A DNA stretch of 64,000 bases from Pseudovirgaria hyperparasitica. Taxonomy: Eukaryota; Ascomycota; Dothideomycetes; Acrospermales; Acrospermaceae. The notes beneath the pieces are model-generated. The model saw nothing but the letters and a program-made list of their open reading frames with translations, searched no databases and was not told the DNA's origin. The DNA lies in assembly GCF_010093815.1 (NCBI RefSeq), contig NW_022985549.1, forward strand, positions 1,261,446 to 1,325,445. The letters run 5' to 3'. How positions within the stretch are numbered: position 1 is the stretch's first letter; every line of letters begins with the position of its first letter. The translations under genes and the position numbers were made by a program. This document shows positions 23,654 to 36,400 of this stretch, one piece after another.

Positions 23654-26197
23654 ATGGACACTAGCTATCTTGCTCAACAAGTTACCACCATCATTGGACA
23701 GCTCCATGGTCTGTTCGATGATATTGGTGTACCAAGCCACGAAAGAGATTCTCGAGAAGCTGAGGTACTACCCCTAGACTCTGGAGGAAATGAAGAAATG
23801 CTAAAGTTCTGTGCAGCTCTTCTCTGCGCTTTCCGAAACTCTACATAACCAACTCAAGATCGTCACAAAGTGGGTACGCTTCGAGCTGATGGGCAAGGCC
23901 GCACTAATCACTCTGCAGTGAGAAGCATGAGCTCACCGAAGAAGCACACCGTCTGGTGTCGACTATACAACAAATGGAAGACTCACTCGAGGACGTAAAA
24001 CCAAATCACGCTTATCCAGTTGACACCGCAAGCACACAAGTCACATATCCGCTCATGCGATGCATACAAGGTCTAAAGGAGAAATACAACGTTGTTCATA
24101 AGCTACACAAGGAGCGCCTTGAGCAAGTCAAGAGTATGCAACTACTAATCTGACATTGGACGAGCTAACATGCTCAATAGAACTTGTTGAAGCGCTCGAA
24201 TCGTATTCTGCACATCTTGAACCGTCATTCATCAAGATAAAGCTACCACCTACCTCGCCCAACGCCGTGGTTCCACCAACTTTCGATCTCTCCCCTGCCT
24301 ACGTACAATCTGTCGATGTTGAGTTCACGAGAGTGTATGAAGAATACACACGACGCGTCGACGTAGTCCGAAGCACATGCGATGAGATGATCAAGCTGTG
24401 GGCTGAGCTGGGAACGCCACAGGCGCAGACTGACACTACAATCGTCAAATACGCACGCGACGCGCCTGAACAGTTAGGTCTGCACAAGGACGACCTCGAA
24501 CGATTGAAAGCGAAGAAAGACAAGCTTGTGGACGAGAAACGAGCTCGTGAGCGCCGGCTCAAAGACCTCAAAACACAGATTGAGGTATTATGGGAGAAGC
24601 TCCAGTACGATGAGTCGAAAAGAAAACAGTTCCTGTCCAGTAACCGCGGCTGTGGCTTAAGAACTATCAACGAATTCGAGAGTGAACTTGCACAACTAAT
24701 CGAGCTGAAACGACAAAACCTTCATCTATTCGTTGAGGATGCTCGTTACAAGCTTCAGGAGCTATGGGACGGCCTGTACTTTTCCGAGGAAGAAATGATG
24801 GACTTTACTCCCGCATTCTCTGGTTAGTATCTTCCAAACAATACTTTTGCAAAGACTAATAGTCTACTCTAGATGTTTATAGTGACGCACTACTATCTGC
24901 CCATGAAAATGAGATCGCACGTCTGGAAGCCCTGCGGGAACAGCGTGCTCCGACTTTAGAGCTCATAGACAGGCACCGAACCCTAGTTCAGGAACGAGAT
25001 GATTTGCAAGCTTCAAGTCAAGATGCGTCTCGTCTCATGGCTAAGGGTAGCAAAGGAGAGAAGCGCGACCCTGGCAAACTGCTCCGTGAAGAAAAAATGC
25101 GCAAACGAATCTCGAGAGAACTGCCAAAGCTTGAGGCAGAGCTCAAGAAGGTCCTGGAAAGATGGGAAGATGAGTATGGCCGCCCATTTTTGGTTCATGG
25201 TGAGCGATACCTGGATTCTATTGCTGCGAAGTCAACATCGTCGAAGCCAGCACCAGCTCGAGCGAAGACTCCGTCAGCTCCACCACCGCAGGCGAAGTCC
25301 GCAAAGTCTGCACCACCTAGTCGGGCTGGTACCATGCGTGGACCGCCACCAACCAGATCTAAAACGCCCGTGAACATTAGCATGTTAGGTGCAAGTGTCA
25401 CGAGGAATAATTTCTCCAGCTCTGTGTCCGCAGCAGCTCAGGCCAGAAGTACGAATAAGAGTCCTTCCCGTCTACCAACTAGCACAACTCGTCAACCACT
25501 GAAGGGGATGCCATATGGTGGAAATTCTCCAGAGCGTCCGCAACCATCAAGAGCGGACTCACAAACGATACGAAAGATGGCCCCGCCGCGGGCTCCGCCG
25601 CCAAAAATGAAAGACCTCTTCGTTCCACCTCCTGCACCTTCACCTACACCACACGATTTCGAGGACCCGCGAAGTGGTAGCATTGTACGTCACATCGCGC
25701 CTGAGGACCCATACGGCGGCAGCAATGCCTACCATCACCACCAACCCTCAATGATCCGCCACGACTCCCATGATAACCCACGCCACCAATACCAGCCCCA
25801 TCACCAAGACGACCAGTATTCCAACTACTCCTCTCATGCACCCTCATACACGTACTCGCAGTCAACAGTCTCTAGTACACGCCAGATTTCGTCATCTTCG
25901 AACAATACAGCTGCTACTACAGCGTCAGGAAGTGAAAATTGGGAAACATATGATGACAACTCGGAGCCAGAGGTCGATGCTAGTGACGCCTACTATGCGA
26001 AGATGCGCCAGGCTGCGAGTCGTGGAAAGAGATTCACGCCCGATGGGGGCTATCCTGCACCAGCAGGTGGCCAGGCGAAGCGAGTCAAAGGAATACGAAG
26101 TGTCGAAGACCGCGGCGAGACATATGCTGAGCACGGAGGTCAAATGGTACGTGTTGAAGGGAGTGAAGCAGGTTGGGAAGATGAAGAGGCATATTGA
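23654..26197 (+). CDS. ASE1: Spindle midzone microtubule bundler, MAP65/PRC1/Ase1 family
   Basis: Cross-links antiparallel microtubules at the anaphase spindle midzone. Exons are 23654-23764, 23817-23869, 23919-24133, 24181-24822 and 24873-26197 (781 aa, frame kept at all four joins). The N-terminal dimerisation rod begins MDTSYLAQQVTTIIGQLHGL and continues as heptad-rich coiled coil (NEKHELTEEAHRLVSTIQQM; LKAKKDKLVDEKRARERRL). The spectrin-like microtubule-binding domain follows (LIELKRQNLHLFVEDARYKL, LWDGLYFSEEEMMDF). The last ~300 residues are Pro/Ser/basic and disordered, with many SP/TP-type sites suited to Cdk control (inference). The second coding exon is only 53 nt. Confidence 0.94.
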
Positions 26198-27368
26198 GCG
26201 TGCTTAGTGCGTTGTGCCTTTGCGCGGACATCTTATGCTGACCTAGGCATTTGTCTTGGCATGTGCACCGGGTGCATTTGACGACGGACGACTTATTATG
26301 ATCACGACTACGGGTGCTATGCGCCACGATCCTTTCTGGGTCGTTGTCTTTGAGGTTTGAAGGTTCTTGTATACTACTAGAGTTTTATCTGCGCGCGCAG
26401 CTGGATGTGGCTTCTACTTCTGATTCTCTTTCGGTTTTAACATGCATTTCTTGTTGTTCCTTTCACGTCTTCGATTTAGAAATCGAATTGGGTGATAGCG
26501 GCGTAACGTGTTTTCGGGTGTTTCGATGCGGATGGTGCATTTGACCTTGTCTGCGTGAGGTGGTACCAGAGTCGCATAATATTAGCTAGTAACAACAACG
26601 TCTGTTCCTGGAGAGCCGGACGGGACCAGCATGTATGTGTTGTGGATTTCAATAAACCTCGTAGCAATCGTGAATTCACAAATGATGTACGGTAGTAGCC
26701 ATGTCAATCAAGTATTTGTAAAAGCACGAACTAGAATGCATGCCATACGCCGCATCCTCCCCTGTATGCCTTCTTCTGGAAGAGCCTCCGTTGGAGTAGA
26801 AATACTATTCATCGACCCGACCCGACCGTCCGGTGCCTGGAAAGATTTGATTTTCAAATCTAAATTCCCGGTTGCGGTGACGGGTATCGGCTGGTACTAC
26901 TAGATTAGGTAGTAGGGCTGAGACCCGAGGACCCTTACTGATGATATTTCCTCAGCTGATGTGGTCTGTAGGGCTGCGTAGTTGAGGGGTGTACTGAAAT
27001 TCCTTTGGGACCAGGGGTGCATTAGGGCGTTTTGCAATTGCCAGCCTTGCGCAAGGCCGGGGTATCCTAGTCGAGACGGTCGGTAGAGCAAGGTGTGAAT
27101 GAAGAGGGGTTATTAGTATTTGTGGTTCCCTAATACATATCGTAGAATTCCTCGGCGGCGTAACATTGGAATGAGTGCCTTCCTTCCCTGAGTAAACTCC
27201 ATATCCGGCGCCGCGGGTCATCCCGCTTTTTTCCCAAGCTCAGCGCTCAGATTTAGCACTGGATTAAAGTCGTAATGCAAAATAGCCTCCCTTTTCGTAT
27301 GTCTTCATATGGTAGCATGTACAGGCGCACAGAGCAAAGCTGCGCCGCATCCTCGTCTCAACTGATCG
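26198..27368. other. Convergent spacer between ASE1 and the CFEM receptor
   Basis: A 1.2-kb gap between two 3' ends. I see no supported gene, tRNA or repeat. Short open frames on both strands lack family features. Confidence 0.5.
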
Positions 27369-29074
27369 TCATACCGTCCTGTCATCAAAGGCCTTGCTCC
27401 TGGAACCCTGCTCCTCGACATCGACGAGCTCAATCTCACTCTCCGCATCGCGTGTCACTATATTTGTCACCGTCTTCAAGATTCCCTTATCGCAGCTGCT
27501 GTTCTCACGCGAGCTGACCCTCTGCGAGTAGTCGCGTCGGTGGTAGTTATTCGGAAAGCGCTTTTTGCCACCGCTGGCGCCGTAGCTGCTGTTTGCGGGG
27601 CGACTTTCCACGAGACCGGGAGCGACGCGTTTGAGCCAGGCGCGGAAGGAGGGTAGGCACGAGCATATTATACAGACGTAGGTTTCGAGGACGGACCAGT
27701 AGACTGTGGCGGTGTTATCGTAGGTCGGGTTTGTGGATGTGGAGTAGCTGACGAGAGCTTGGAGGCGCAAGACGGAGACAATTGTGATACTGCATTATAT
27801 GGTTTAGTGAGCGTTGTCTGGGCAAAGGGCAAATATATGAGAAAGAAGGATGTTGGAAATGTGATAGCGGATGGAAAGAGTGAAAGTTGTGCAGATGAGA
27901 GGTGAAGACGTACAAGAACGCAACTCCAAAGAGCAGCATTATACTAATCTTCTTCTTCCTGCCAACCCTCAAACCCCATAATTCGGGCATCGGTAATGCA
28001 ATGACACAGAGATCCATCGCAATTGTCGTTGCGGCATGACTCCAGGCAACGGCGTTGATATTCGTGCATGAACCCACTTCCCCATCCTGTCGCCACTTCG
28101 TCCACGTGAACGAAATAGGCCTGCAGTTGAAAATAACTGCGAGGGCAAACGAGAGCCCGTGTAGGGTATTAACGACTATGAGGATGATAGTGAGGCGCCG
28201 GAGAGTGGTGCGTGGGAAGATGCGTAGGTAGAAGAAGAGGAAGGACATGCGTGTGAAGCAGAGCGTCGTGACGTAAGAGAATTCGCCAACCCAGATTGCC
28301 TGTGGGAGCAGATTAGTTGTATACCGAGCAAGGGACTGAGGGCGTAATACGGCTTGTGCAGAGGGTGGGCGAGCGAGACACATACCTTGATGACCATTGT
28401 GATAGAGTGTGGCGAGAGTGTCCATATGTCTTTGCCCAGACCATAGATGTAGTAGAAGGCTACCATGACAACGAGTGGTACGGCTGCGAGCTACATCCGA
28501 GTGTCCATTGTTAGCTCACCGAAATCGTTACACGTCCTAAACCTTTGAAAGAGAGAGAGAGAACGTACAAATCCCAAAAGCACACACAGCATCTCGACCG
28601 CGTTCGTCTGATCAGTCACCAACGCTCTCACGCCTATGAACAGTACAGCAAAGCTGCCGCATACAGCAGTCATGATGACAGGTATCTTGCGAACATCGCG
28701 AACAGGCTCGTTGCACATTGTCGCGGAGGCATTTCTCGACGCTAAGAATCGTCAGATATACCGTCTGCGCTGGGCTGAAGAGATAACATACCTAGAGCAT
28801 CAACAACGCTACATGTTTGCAGTACACAGGCGCCAGCTGTTGCTTGTAAGGTAGCATCTGCGCAGATACATGGTACGTCGTTGGGAGCGCAGGTAGACGA
28901 CTGAAGAGCTCCAATCAAGCATTTTGTCTGTGTAACACAAGATCAGTCACCCGATTCGTTCGAAGGATGCCCGGCGGTAATACTTACACCGCACTCTGGG
29001 GGTGGTGCTTGTGCTGCCACAAAAATACATTGAGTGAGCAGCGCTACCACGCCTAGCAGGCCAGCGACCTTCAT
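27369..29074 (-). CDS. CFEM-domain, rhodopsin-like (PTH11-type) membrane receptor
   Basis: Putative seven-helix receptor of the fungal 'rhodopsin' family with an extracellular CFEM domain. Exons are 29074-28988, 28927-28792, 28741-28569, 28490-28386, 28299-27914 and 27789-27369 (435 aa). A signal peptide (MKVAGLLGVVALLTQCIFVAA) is followed by a Cys-rich CFEM block with the expected spacing (PPECG/TKC, SSTCAPNDVPCICAD, AGACVLQTCSVVDAL and a last Cys in TMCNEPVRD). Hydrophobic helices follow (VIMTAVCGSFAVLFIGVRAL, AAVPLVVMVAFYYIYG, SYVTTLCFTRMSFLFFYLRI, MLLFGVAFFITIVSVLRL, YWSVLETYVCIICSCLP) and a charged cytosolic tail. Relatives sense surface or host cues in plant pathogens. The ligand here is unknown, and G-protein coupling is inferred from the family only. 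Confidence 0.9.
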
Positions 29075-31850
29075 AACGACACCGGAGCTTGAACGAACGG
29101 CTAGTCAAAATGACGCCCTGCTAACAGAGCAGCGTGAGGGTATAATTATATCTTCTCTGGCAATGTGCCAGGGGAGGTTGCATGTTGCATGTCTAGGCCG
29201 TCGTAAGCAAGTTCGGTTGAGTCAGGTCCAGGGCCGAAAAGATAGAATGCATCTGTTAGACTAGCCATGGTCTGCAGACTAGAATCGTTCAGTTCACATT
29301 AGCGCGATTAAAGTTTGGTCCGTGGCGATATATGGGGCCTTTTGGGGAAGACGAAAGGACAGCTTCGAAGCGGCACGGCACAGCACAGCACAGCAGAAGA
29401 GACTACTGTATTAGGCGGCCTTGCAGTCGCGAGCAAACGGTCCGATTGGCAGTGCACATTCGAAGAAGTCTCCTATATCTAGTCCTGCGTGGCAGCCACA
29501 TATCGCCTCTGAATCTTAATCCATGGTTGGGCGGTCATATCGTAACTGTGTAGTGAAAGGATCCCCGCATACCAGAGACATGGAGGCTGAATCAGCAGTT
29601 GCGGAGTCCCCCCGGCCACCGTCCGTTCTACCGCAGGTACCGTAGACACATACCTGGAAGATGGATGAGCAAGCTAGTCCCAACTTAGTGCAGTGCGGAG
29701 GAGGATCAACTATTTGATTCGTCAAGGGGCTATCAGCTCTTGTACTGTGTATGTCTGAGGTCAAAGCTGGCGACACATCGGACTGGGGATCCTGCACGAG
29801 CCAGGCTCATGCTGAGCTACACTAGATCTAGCGTTCCGTCTTTGACAATCAGCGAATCAGAGAGACGCGTGCTTTAGACGAACCGTCCGTTCGGCACGGG
29901 CGGCTCCGTGCTCGAGCTTCTAGGGCTATACTTAGGGCCAAACCTTGATAGAGTATTTCAATCTAGATTACTAAGGAGTAGAGAGTAAATATCTACTAGA
30001 GAAACTGTCTCTTATAAGTATAATATAAATATAAATCTAAGTATAATAGTAGTTTTAAATTTTAATAAGAAAAATTAAATATTCTTATTAGTAATAATAT
30101 AACTTAATTTTAGCTCTAGATAATATAGATTTAAGAGATTCGAAATTCTATTCTAGAATTTTTTTTAATAACTCTTTACTACTAGTACTTCTTACTCTAG
30201 TAAAGTAATATATAAATTAGTATATATACTCTTATATAAACTAGATATAGATACTCTAAGTCTTATTATTTAAGTATAATACTAGAAACTTATTAGTAGA
30301 AGTCTTACTTAGACTTATTATTATTTTATTTTTAAGATATTAATCTACTAAAGCTATACTAGTACTAATACTAAGCTACTATGTTAAGTCTTATCTTCTG
30401 TTTTCTAATCGCTTACATAATAGCAACTAGTCCTCCAAGGGACATACACGGTACCGCTCTGTTTGTTTGACTATGTGGAGGTACATAATAGATAACCGCC
30501 TTGCTGTTATCTATAGTAGTATCCAGCAATGGTGGATCGCTAACATCGGACAGTGGACACCCGGTGGATACAGCTGACGAGCTCGCAGCCGCCCACCTCA
30601 CGGAGCCTCGCCTCTGACAGTGAGCGAACGCTCCCGCTCCCGCTGATCTAGAGGCAGTCGCCACGAACAGCCGGGCGCCGTGCACCGGGCTCCGCGCCTC
30701 CACCTGCATACTTCACACTACAATTGGCAATGAATAGACAATGGACACTGCTCGATGCACAACCCACTATCGGCAGACCTAGCCATGACCCTCGGATCGG
30801 GGCGCGTGCTATAACATGTTAGTGTGTACTGTATACATGTGGATTTGCCCCACCGATATCGAGCCAGTGAGAGCGCTCACGAGCTCGCTTCCATCAGGGG
30901 GTGGTGTACCCAAAAGTCGCCGTCGTTTCAGCTCAGCACATACAGTAGTCACAAGCGTTAGGCGACTTTAAGCACGTCAAATCCCTCTCCCAAGATCTGT
31001 ATAGAATCAATCCAATAGTCGTGAAGACCTAGAGAGTTTCAATGCTATCTCTCGTCTTCTTTTGTTGTTCTCATGTAATCAGTAACATCGTATGTGTGGT
31101 ACATCATGTCTCGAGGGAGTTCCTCACTTCTGTTACGTACCGTCTTGGTTCGGTCCATGGGTACAACTCACGCAATGTTTCATCTTTACTTACTTCCACA
31201 GACAAGTTACAACGATATCCCCAGGTCATTGATACTCAGGCAACAACCTGGGGCCAAAGTACTCTTGGACGGCTTCAATACCTTATATACATTAGTTACT
31301 TCTAACAAAGCACGGATCAGACAGTCAACATCCTACTAGGGGCTGGGCACTCTCAGCTCGGCTTCGGATTATTGCACCGATTGCGACAAAAGTATCTAAT
31401 ATACCTTGAGGAACCCAGTGCTCAGCATGGATTAAAGTTTCGATTCTTGTACCTTTTAACGCACACTTTCTCTGTCTGTTGTACCGCTTCGAAGGGGGGG
31501 TCACTGCACTACTGCGTTAGTTGAACCTTCCACCGCAGCCAGGACAATAACTGGTTAGAGCTGACGATCCAGAACCCTATTCGTCTTTTAGATTGGCCGG
31601 AGATGAACGGTCTTTTTTCGTTATCTACAGCAACCAATTCGGAATGCGGAGTGGCGGGTCTAAGATGTATTTTTGTATACTGCTGCCCAAATTGTTTGCA
31701 GTGTTGGTATTAAGATGCGCCAGGCCCCCAGCCTCAGCCCCATGCGTGAAAGTCAATTTGTGGCTACTACAAGTGTTTGGGTATCTGTCAAATTACAGTT
31801 CGAGAGATAATAAGAGTCTTGGAGTATGACAGCAGATAATCCCAACGACG
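29075..31850. other. Gene-free stretch containing an AT-rich island
   Basis: 2.8 kb upstream of the CFEM receptor and downstream of the CCCH gene (both minus strand). Apart from the AT-rich island listed separately, I see no gene. GC-rich flanks (about 29840-29930 and 30545-30710) border the island. Confidence 0.5.
29960..30400. repeat. AT-rich, CA/TG-depleted island (RIP-like relic of an unknown repeat)
   Basis: About 440 nt of very AT-rich sequence with repeated TAGT/CTTA/TATA words. Reading it through, I find essentially no CA dinucleotide and only one or two TG, while TA is abundant. This is the product expected from repeat-induced point mutation, which turns CA into TA on both strands of duplicated DNA. 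The edges to the GC-rich flanks are sharp. No coding remnant is readable, so the original repeat family cannot be named. Confidence 0.7.
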
Positions 31851-33533
31851 TCAGCGAACCACTACAGATCGAACAATCGTGGTATCAATGCCATGCAGCT
31901 CAACGGGGAACCGACAATCTTCGCCAAAGATGCAATTTTTCCCTCCACAGGCGCCGCTCTTCGCAGGTGCAGGACATCGATGGCCGTAAATACATTTCAA
32001 ATCTTCACACGCGCTGCCGTAACTACATGGCGCCATACGAGCCACGAGTCGCAGCGTCCCAAGCTCACTTTGGGTTGGCTTGTAGTCATGATAGTGAGTA
32101 CAGTCCTTTCCATAGCGACATTCCTGTCGGAGGAAGTGTACGTTGCACATCTTAATCTCCTTTACTCTGTCCACCTCTTTCTTGTCATACGTACGGGAGA
32201 TTGGATCAACTCTCTGCCCGGCTCTGTTGCGAGGGATGGTGCCGGGCGCGAGAGCTATAGCCTTCGGAGGAGGTGTTGAAGTGCGATCAGGTAAGATCGC
32301 AGCTTGTTTCGCCGCAGATGCCCATGTGAATACGGGCGTTGTAACCGTGCTGCTTGGCGTCGCGACCGAAGAAGAGAACGATGCTGCTCTGGAGTCACTC
32401 CTTTCGTCCATCAGGCCTGGAGAAGTGCTTATGCCGGAAGCGAATGACCCGTTGCCATTTCCAAAAAGTTGCAGTTTATGCTTGCCAGTTGCAAACCCTG
32501 CGTCACGAAATACTCCCGCAAACTTCTCTGTGGCGAAAGGTAGGGATCTAAATTCACTTGCCAAAGGAGGGCCTTCAATCAATGTGACTTTTGAATCGAG
32601 TCCTGTGTTCGCAAGGTGGTCAAAAATATGAATAAAGCTTGAGTCGTGCGCACATCCGAGTAAGATCTGTTGGCACATATGATCACTAGCATAACTCTTG
32701 AATGCTTCTATGATTAACCTTAGTATACTGCAACGACGCCAGTTGAGAGGACCATTCGACGCATGACGTACCTGAGATCTTCTTGAGCACCCGAGTTCGA
32801 TCGGAGCCAATGTCAATCACCTCAAAATCTTCGACAGAGTTCCCAACGGCATACAGAAAATCACGAACGTCTGCGATGCTATTGACAATACCAGCAGCCA
32901 AACAAGTCTCAGCAAGATCTTGGGTGTCGACGTAAATCCTGACTACATATTTCATCTCGTTGACGGTTGGAATAGCATCCCGCAGATTGTGTGGAAGTCG
33001 ATCTCGTAAGTGCTGCACAAATCTAGAGACGCCATCGCAGAGGGCTTCTGCCGCTGGCTTCCCTCCCTGACCACCAGCCTGAACAAAACCATCTTGGAAC
33101 GGTAGCCCGTTGCCGTCTATGAGTGTAACAACTTTGCTTTCGCGGCGTGCGTATTCAGTCAAAGTGGCACTTCTCGTCTTAATATCTTCAATCTCGTTAA
33201 GACAGTTTCTTATAAATGCCTTGTAACCGTCAGACTCTGTTTTGGAGACTTTGAGGGCTACGATGGTGTCCTAGAAAGGATTAGTGGAGCGCATGGCGGA
33301 GGCAACCTAGCTAGAGCAGGACCCACACTGAGTAACTGAGATCTCTCCGTCTCGTAGATATGCACTCTCTGGGCTCTTTCACTTTCATACTGTTCCAGTC
33401 GTGCCAGTCGCTCATAGAGGCTCTCGGGCGACGTGGCGCTTGGGCTTCTGACGGGATTGTGGGCTTCGGATGGGCTGGAAGAGCTGCCATTATTCCATGC
33501 GCTGCGCGCAGGCGAGTTCGCTAAGGAAGGCAT
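31851..33533 (-). CDS. CCCH zinc-finger protein with an N-terminal globular domain
   Basis: Likely RNA-binding protein. Exons are 33533-33327, 33270-32772 and 32707-31851 (520 aa). A Ser-rich leader and short coiled coil (LYERLARLEQYESERAQRV) precede a globular domain that starts VVTLIDGNGLPFQDGFVQAG and ends near FRDAGF; it is common in fungal CCCH proteins and its fold resembles nuclease-like (NYN/PIN-type) domains only by my impression. The C-terminus has a clear C-x8-C-x5-C-x3-H finger (CNVHFLRQECRYGKDCTHYH), a second C-x5-C-x4-C-x3-H element (CSYGSACEDLKCIYGH) and a Cys-rich third one (CGGKNCIFGEDC). The join at 32772/32707 gives KKISEAFKSYASDHMCQQ. RNA target unknown. It is divergent from IRC22. 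Confidence 0.88.
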
Positions 33534-34524
33534 GATGTCTTCCCTCAGCGAAGGAAGCGTGTATGCAGTAGCGACGGGAACAACGACACTTGGATGATTT
33601 ATGAGAGCGCAGAGTTGTAGCAGGTAGAAGAAAGGGTCGAAGGACGACGGTGGGACGAAAAGTGCGTGGAGAATTCAGTGAAATAAAAAAAAGTAAGTCG
33701 GGACAGAGTTACGCCTGCGACGGTGACGAGAAAAGGAATTCAGAAGCCAGAAAACGTCTGCGGGCGGCTAAATATGGGTAACGCTCTTCACGAGAGTCGG
33801 TGGCAGAACAGCCTCAGTAATGCAGCACGACTTCTTACAGGTGGTTTGGCGAGGAAGGATGGCTTGTCTATCTAAACATGAGGCCGCACGAAGATGTGTT
33901 GGACTACGAAATTACAGACGATAGGTGCGCGCACACAAACACGTCTGGGCCCGGTGAAACGAGGCGAACCAAGGAAGCGCTGGTCCAACACTGCATGATA
34001 CAGTAAATCTTGACTGTCAGTACGCGCCCAGTAACCGCGCGAGACTCTGACGGCTAATTACGCAAGGGATAGAATTGAGGCGGATGTGGAATGGATGAAT
34101 GGATAGATGGGACGGGATTTGGGGGAATATGTCTATAATTCCATGGAGTTGTCGGGTACTCGCTCAATAGCGACAGTGACAGCGACGATAGGTAGACGGT
34201 CGCTTTGGCTGAATTCCACGTCAACAACATTCACCAAGTTGATGATCAACTCCCAGTTCACGTCAGAGTCTACGAGTCCTTCAAGAAAATATTGTTGTGT
34301 GTATATATATATACCTTACAACCTAAGGTAATTAAATAGTTCATGTTGCTACACCGAGGGCGGCTTAGTGCCCTGTGGGGGACACTCCGGCTGTCTTCGA
34401 GATGCCACGACGCCTGAAAGCCATCTACATAATTTCATCCTTCACTTCATTTGCAGACCTAGGCTTGCACCCAGATCCAGCGTGGAAAGTCTCGTCTTCG
34501 CATCTGCTCGGCCAATCCATCGTT
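33534..34524. promoter_or_regulatory. Shared intergenic promoter of the CCCH gene (-) and IRC22 (+)
   Basis: A 991-bp gap between divergent starts. A TATATATATA stretch lies near 34305-34314, about 210 nt upstream of the IRC22 start. The role is inferred from orientation. Confidence 0.45.
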
Positions 34525-35488
34525 ATGGTTGCCTTTACTTTCACTTCTTTGGCACTTCTCGCCTTGCAGACTCTCAGCGTCCTCGCTGCTGATGAAGTAA
34601 CTGTAAGTACTGCACCACCGCTACCGTCGCGCAGCCTCTCACGATTGGGTATCGTCTCATCTGCAGGTTCCACTGCTAATACTGTTCGATAGGCAGACAC
34701 TCTGGCCGAAGGTGTCGAGGGCAGCATCAAGCTCGCCACCGTCGCGAGGTTTCCACAGTCTGAAATATTTGGTGTGAAGCTCGTGAATGGACATCCGACT
34801 CAATGCGTGATTGACGTCCAGAACAATGAACTCGAACCTGTTACCGTTCTCCTCGTCGGTGGTTCTCTGAATACGATCAATGGTCCTGATCAGATTGTCC
34901 GCAATCTCACCATGCAGCGCCCCGGTGTTCAGATTCCAGCTGGGGAGAAACAGAGCATCACATACAGCTTCGCCACAGAGCTTCATCCTCAAGACCTTCG
35001 CCTTCACCTTACAAGCGTCGTCCAAGACTCAAAGGATGGGATCCACATTGTTCAGGTTTACAACGAGACTGTCTCCGTGGTTGAGGCGCCCACCAGCATC
35101 TTTGATCCTCAAATGTACGTTGCCGGCCAAGTGCATCATATATAAGCCGCGCACTAATATCGCTCCCTACAGCATCTTCCTCTACATCGTCCTCGCTGCA
35201 GCCTTCAGTGGTACGTGCTACTTCATTTACAGTACCTGGTTCGCGACTTTATTCCCCCAAAAGCGCCGTGGTGGCAAAGGCGGAGAGCGCGCCAAATATT
35301 CGTCCAACGGCTCAAAGAAGGTCGACCCAACCGACCAGGCTTCAGTCGTTGGTGCGGATGGACCTGCTGTTACCAGTGGCTCCAAGGTATACGATGAAAG
35401 CTGGATCCCTGCCTCCCACTTGCAGCGCCCTGAAGCTCGCCGCATCGGCAGTGGCAGAAGCACACCCAAGACGAAGCGCGCCGCCTAA
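34525..35488 (+). CDS. IRC22: IRC22/TRAP-alpha-like ER membrane protein
   Basis: Fungal relative of the translocon-associated protein alpha subunit, a single-pass ER protein with a lumenal domain. Exons are 34525-34602, 34693-35114 and 35173-35488 (271 aa). A signal peptide (MVAFTFTSLALLALQTLSVLA) is cut before ADEVT. The lumenal beta-domain carries PTQCVIDVQNNELEPVTVLL, a sequon (RNLT) and EKQSITYSFATELHPQDLRL. One transmembrane helix (IIFLYIVLAAAFSGTCYFIY) is followed by the conserved juxtamembrane block TLFPQKRRGGKGG and a basic cytosolic tail ending TPKTKRAA. The family is tied to protein entry into the ER. The start was chosen because the upstream frame lacks a signal peptide. Confidence 0.92.
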
Positions 35489-36400
35489 GTCAAGTCTTTA
35501 CAAACTAAAGGGTGTTTGGATAGCAACAAAAGTTTTGGTGATGTACCCTGAGTCGAATTTGAAATGCGACCAGGTTCGCGGATTGGCATGCGAGCAAGTC
35601 CAACGTTCCTCGCTCACCGCTAACCCGAAACAAATGTATTAAAGCCTAGGTGTACCAGTAGCTATTAAGTAGGCACATGATCTGCGCGTATGTCATTGGA
35701 AGAGATCGCTCACACTTGGCCCCGGAGCCGTATAGCTAGCCATTGTACATGTACAGATCATTCGGTCATAGTAATTCTCCGAGCAATGGCGTTTTACCAA
35801 TGCGTTTGACCAATGTGCTCGAGATATCCTGGGCCAACACACGATATGACATCTCTGTCCACATATGAAGCAGGCCGGTCCAGTTAGGATTCTTGGAATA
35901 CTAGCATTATTGTGTGTGCAATTGGTTGTATTTTCAGCACGAGGATCACCGTACACGAGTCACATTCCCATGATTAGGGTTTCTACAAATGGCTGGCACG
36001 GCACGGTAAGGCAGAAGACCTCGTATTAAAGCTATCCCTTTCGACGCCCTGTCGAACGTGCAAAGTACACTGGGCAAAAATTATAGCTTTTGGCCCCGCG
36101 CTGCTGGTCTCTCAGACCCCACCTTCATACTGATTCGCCGATGATAGATCGAGCATCGTAAATCGTAAATGCGCCCAACTCCTAGAGTCTTTTTGACATC
36201 TGCCTCGCGTCCACGAGACCTTGTCATCGTTCTGTCCATTGTCACCTCTCTTTCTATTTCATTTCTGTCGCTCCGTCTCTCGAAGCTCGGAACCTACGGT
36301 GCCATCGCCTATTATGCGTCGACTTCTCCCACACCCACAAACATACATCGTGACTTTGCTCAACGGCACTTGATCGGGCTTACACTTGACACGCGACACC
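35489..36400. other. Intergenic: IRC22 3' end and promoter of the next gene
   Basis: A 0.9-kb spacer between two plus-strand genes with no coding features. The last 150 nt are pyrimidine-rich, as in a fungal 5' leader. Confidence 0.5.

Noticed and set aside
30413-30709. 98-aa minus-strand frame beside the AT-rich island
   Set aside because: GC-rich and Ala/Ser/Arg-heavy, but with no transposase or other motif; kept only as the flank of the island.
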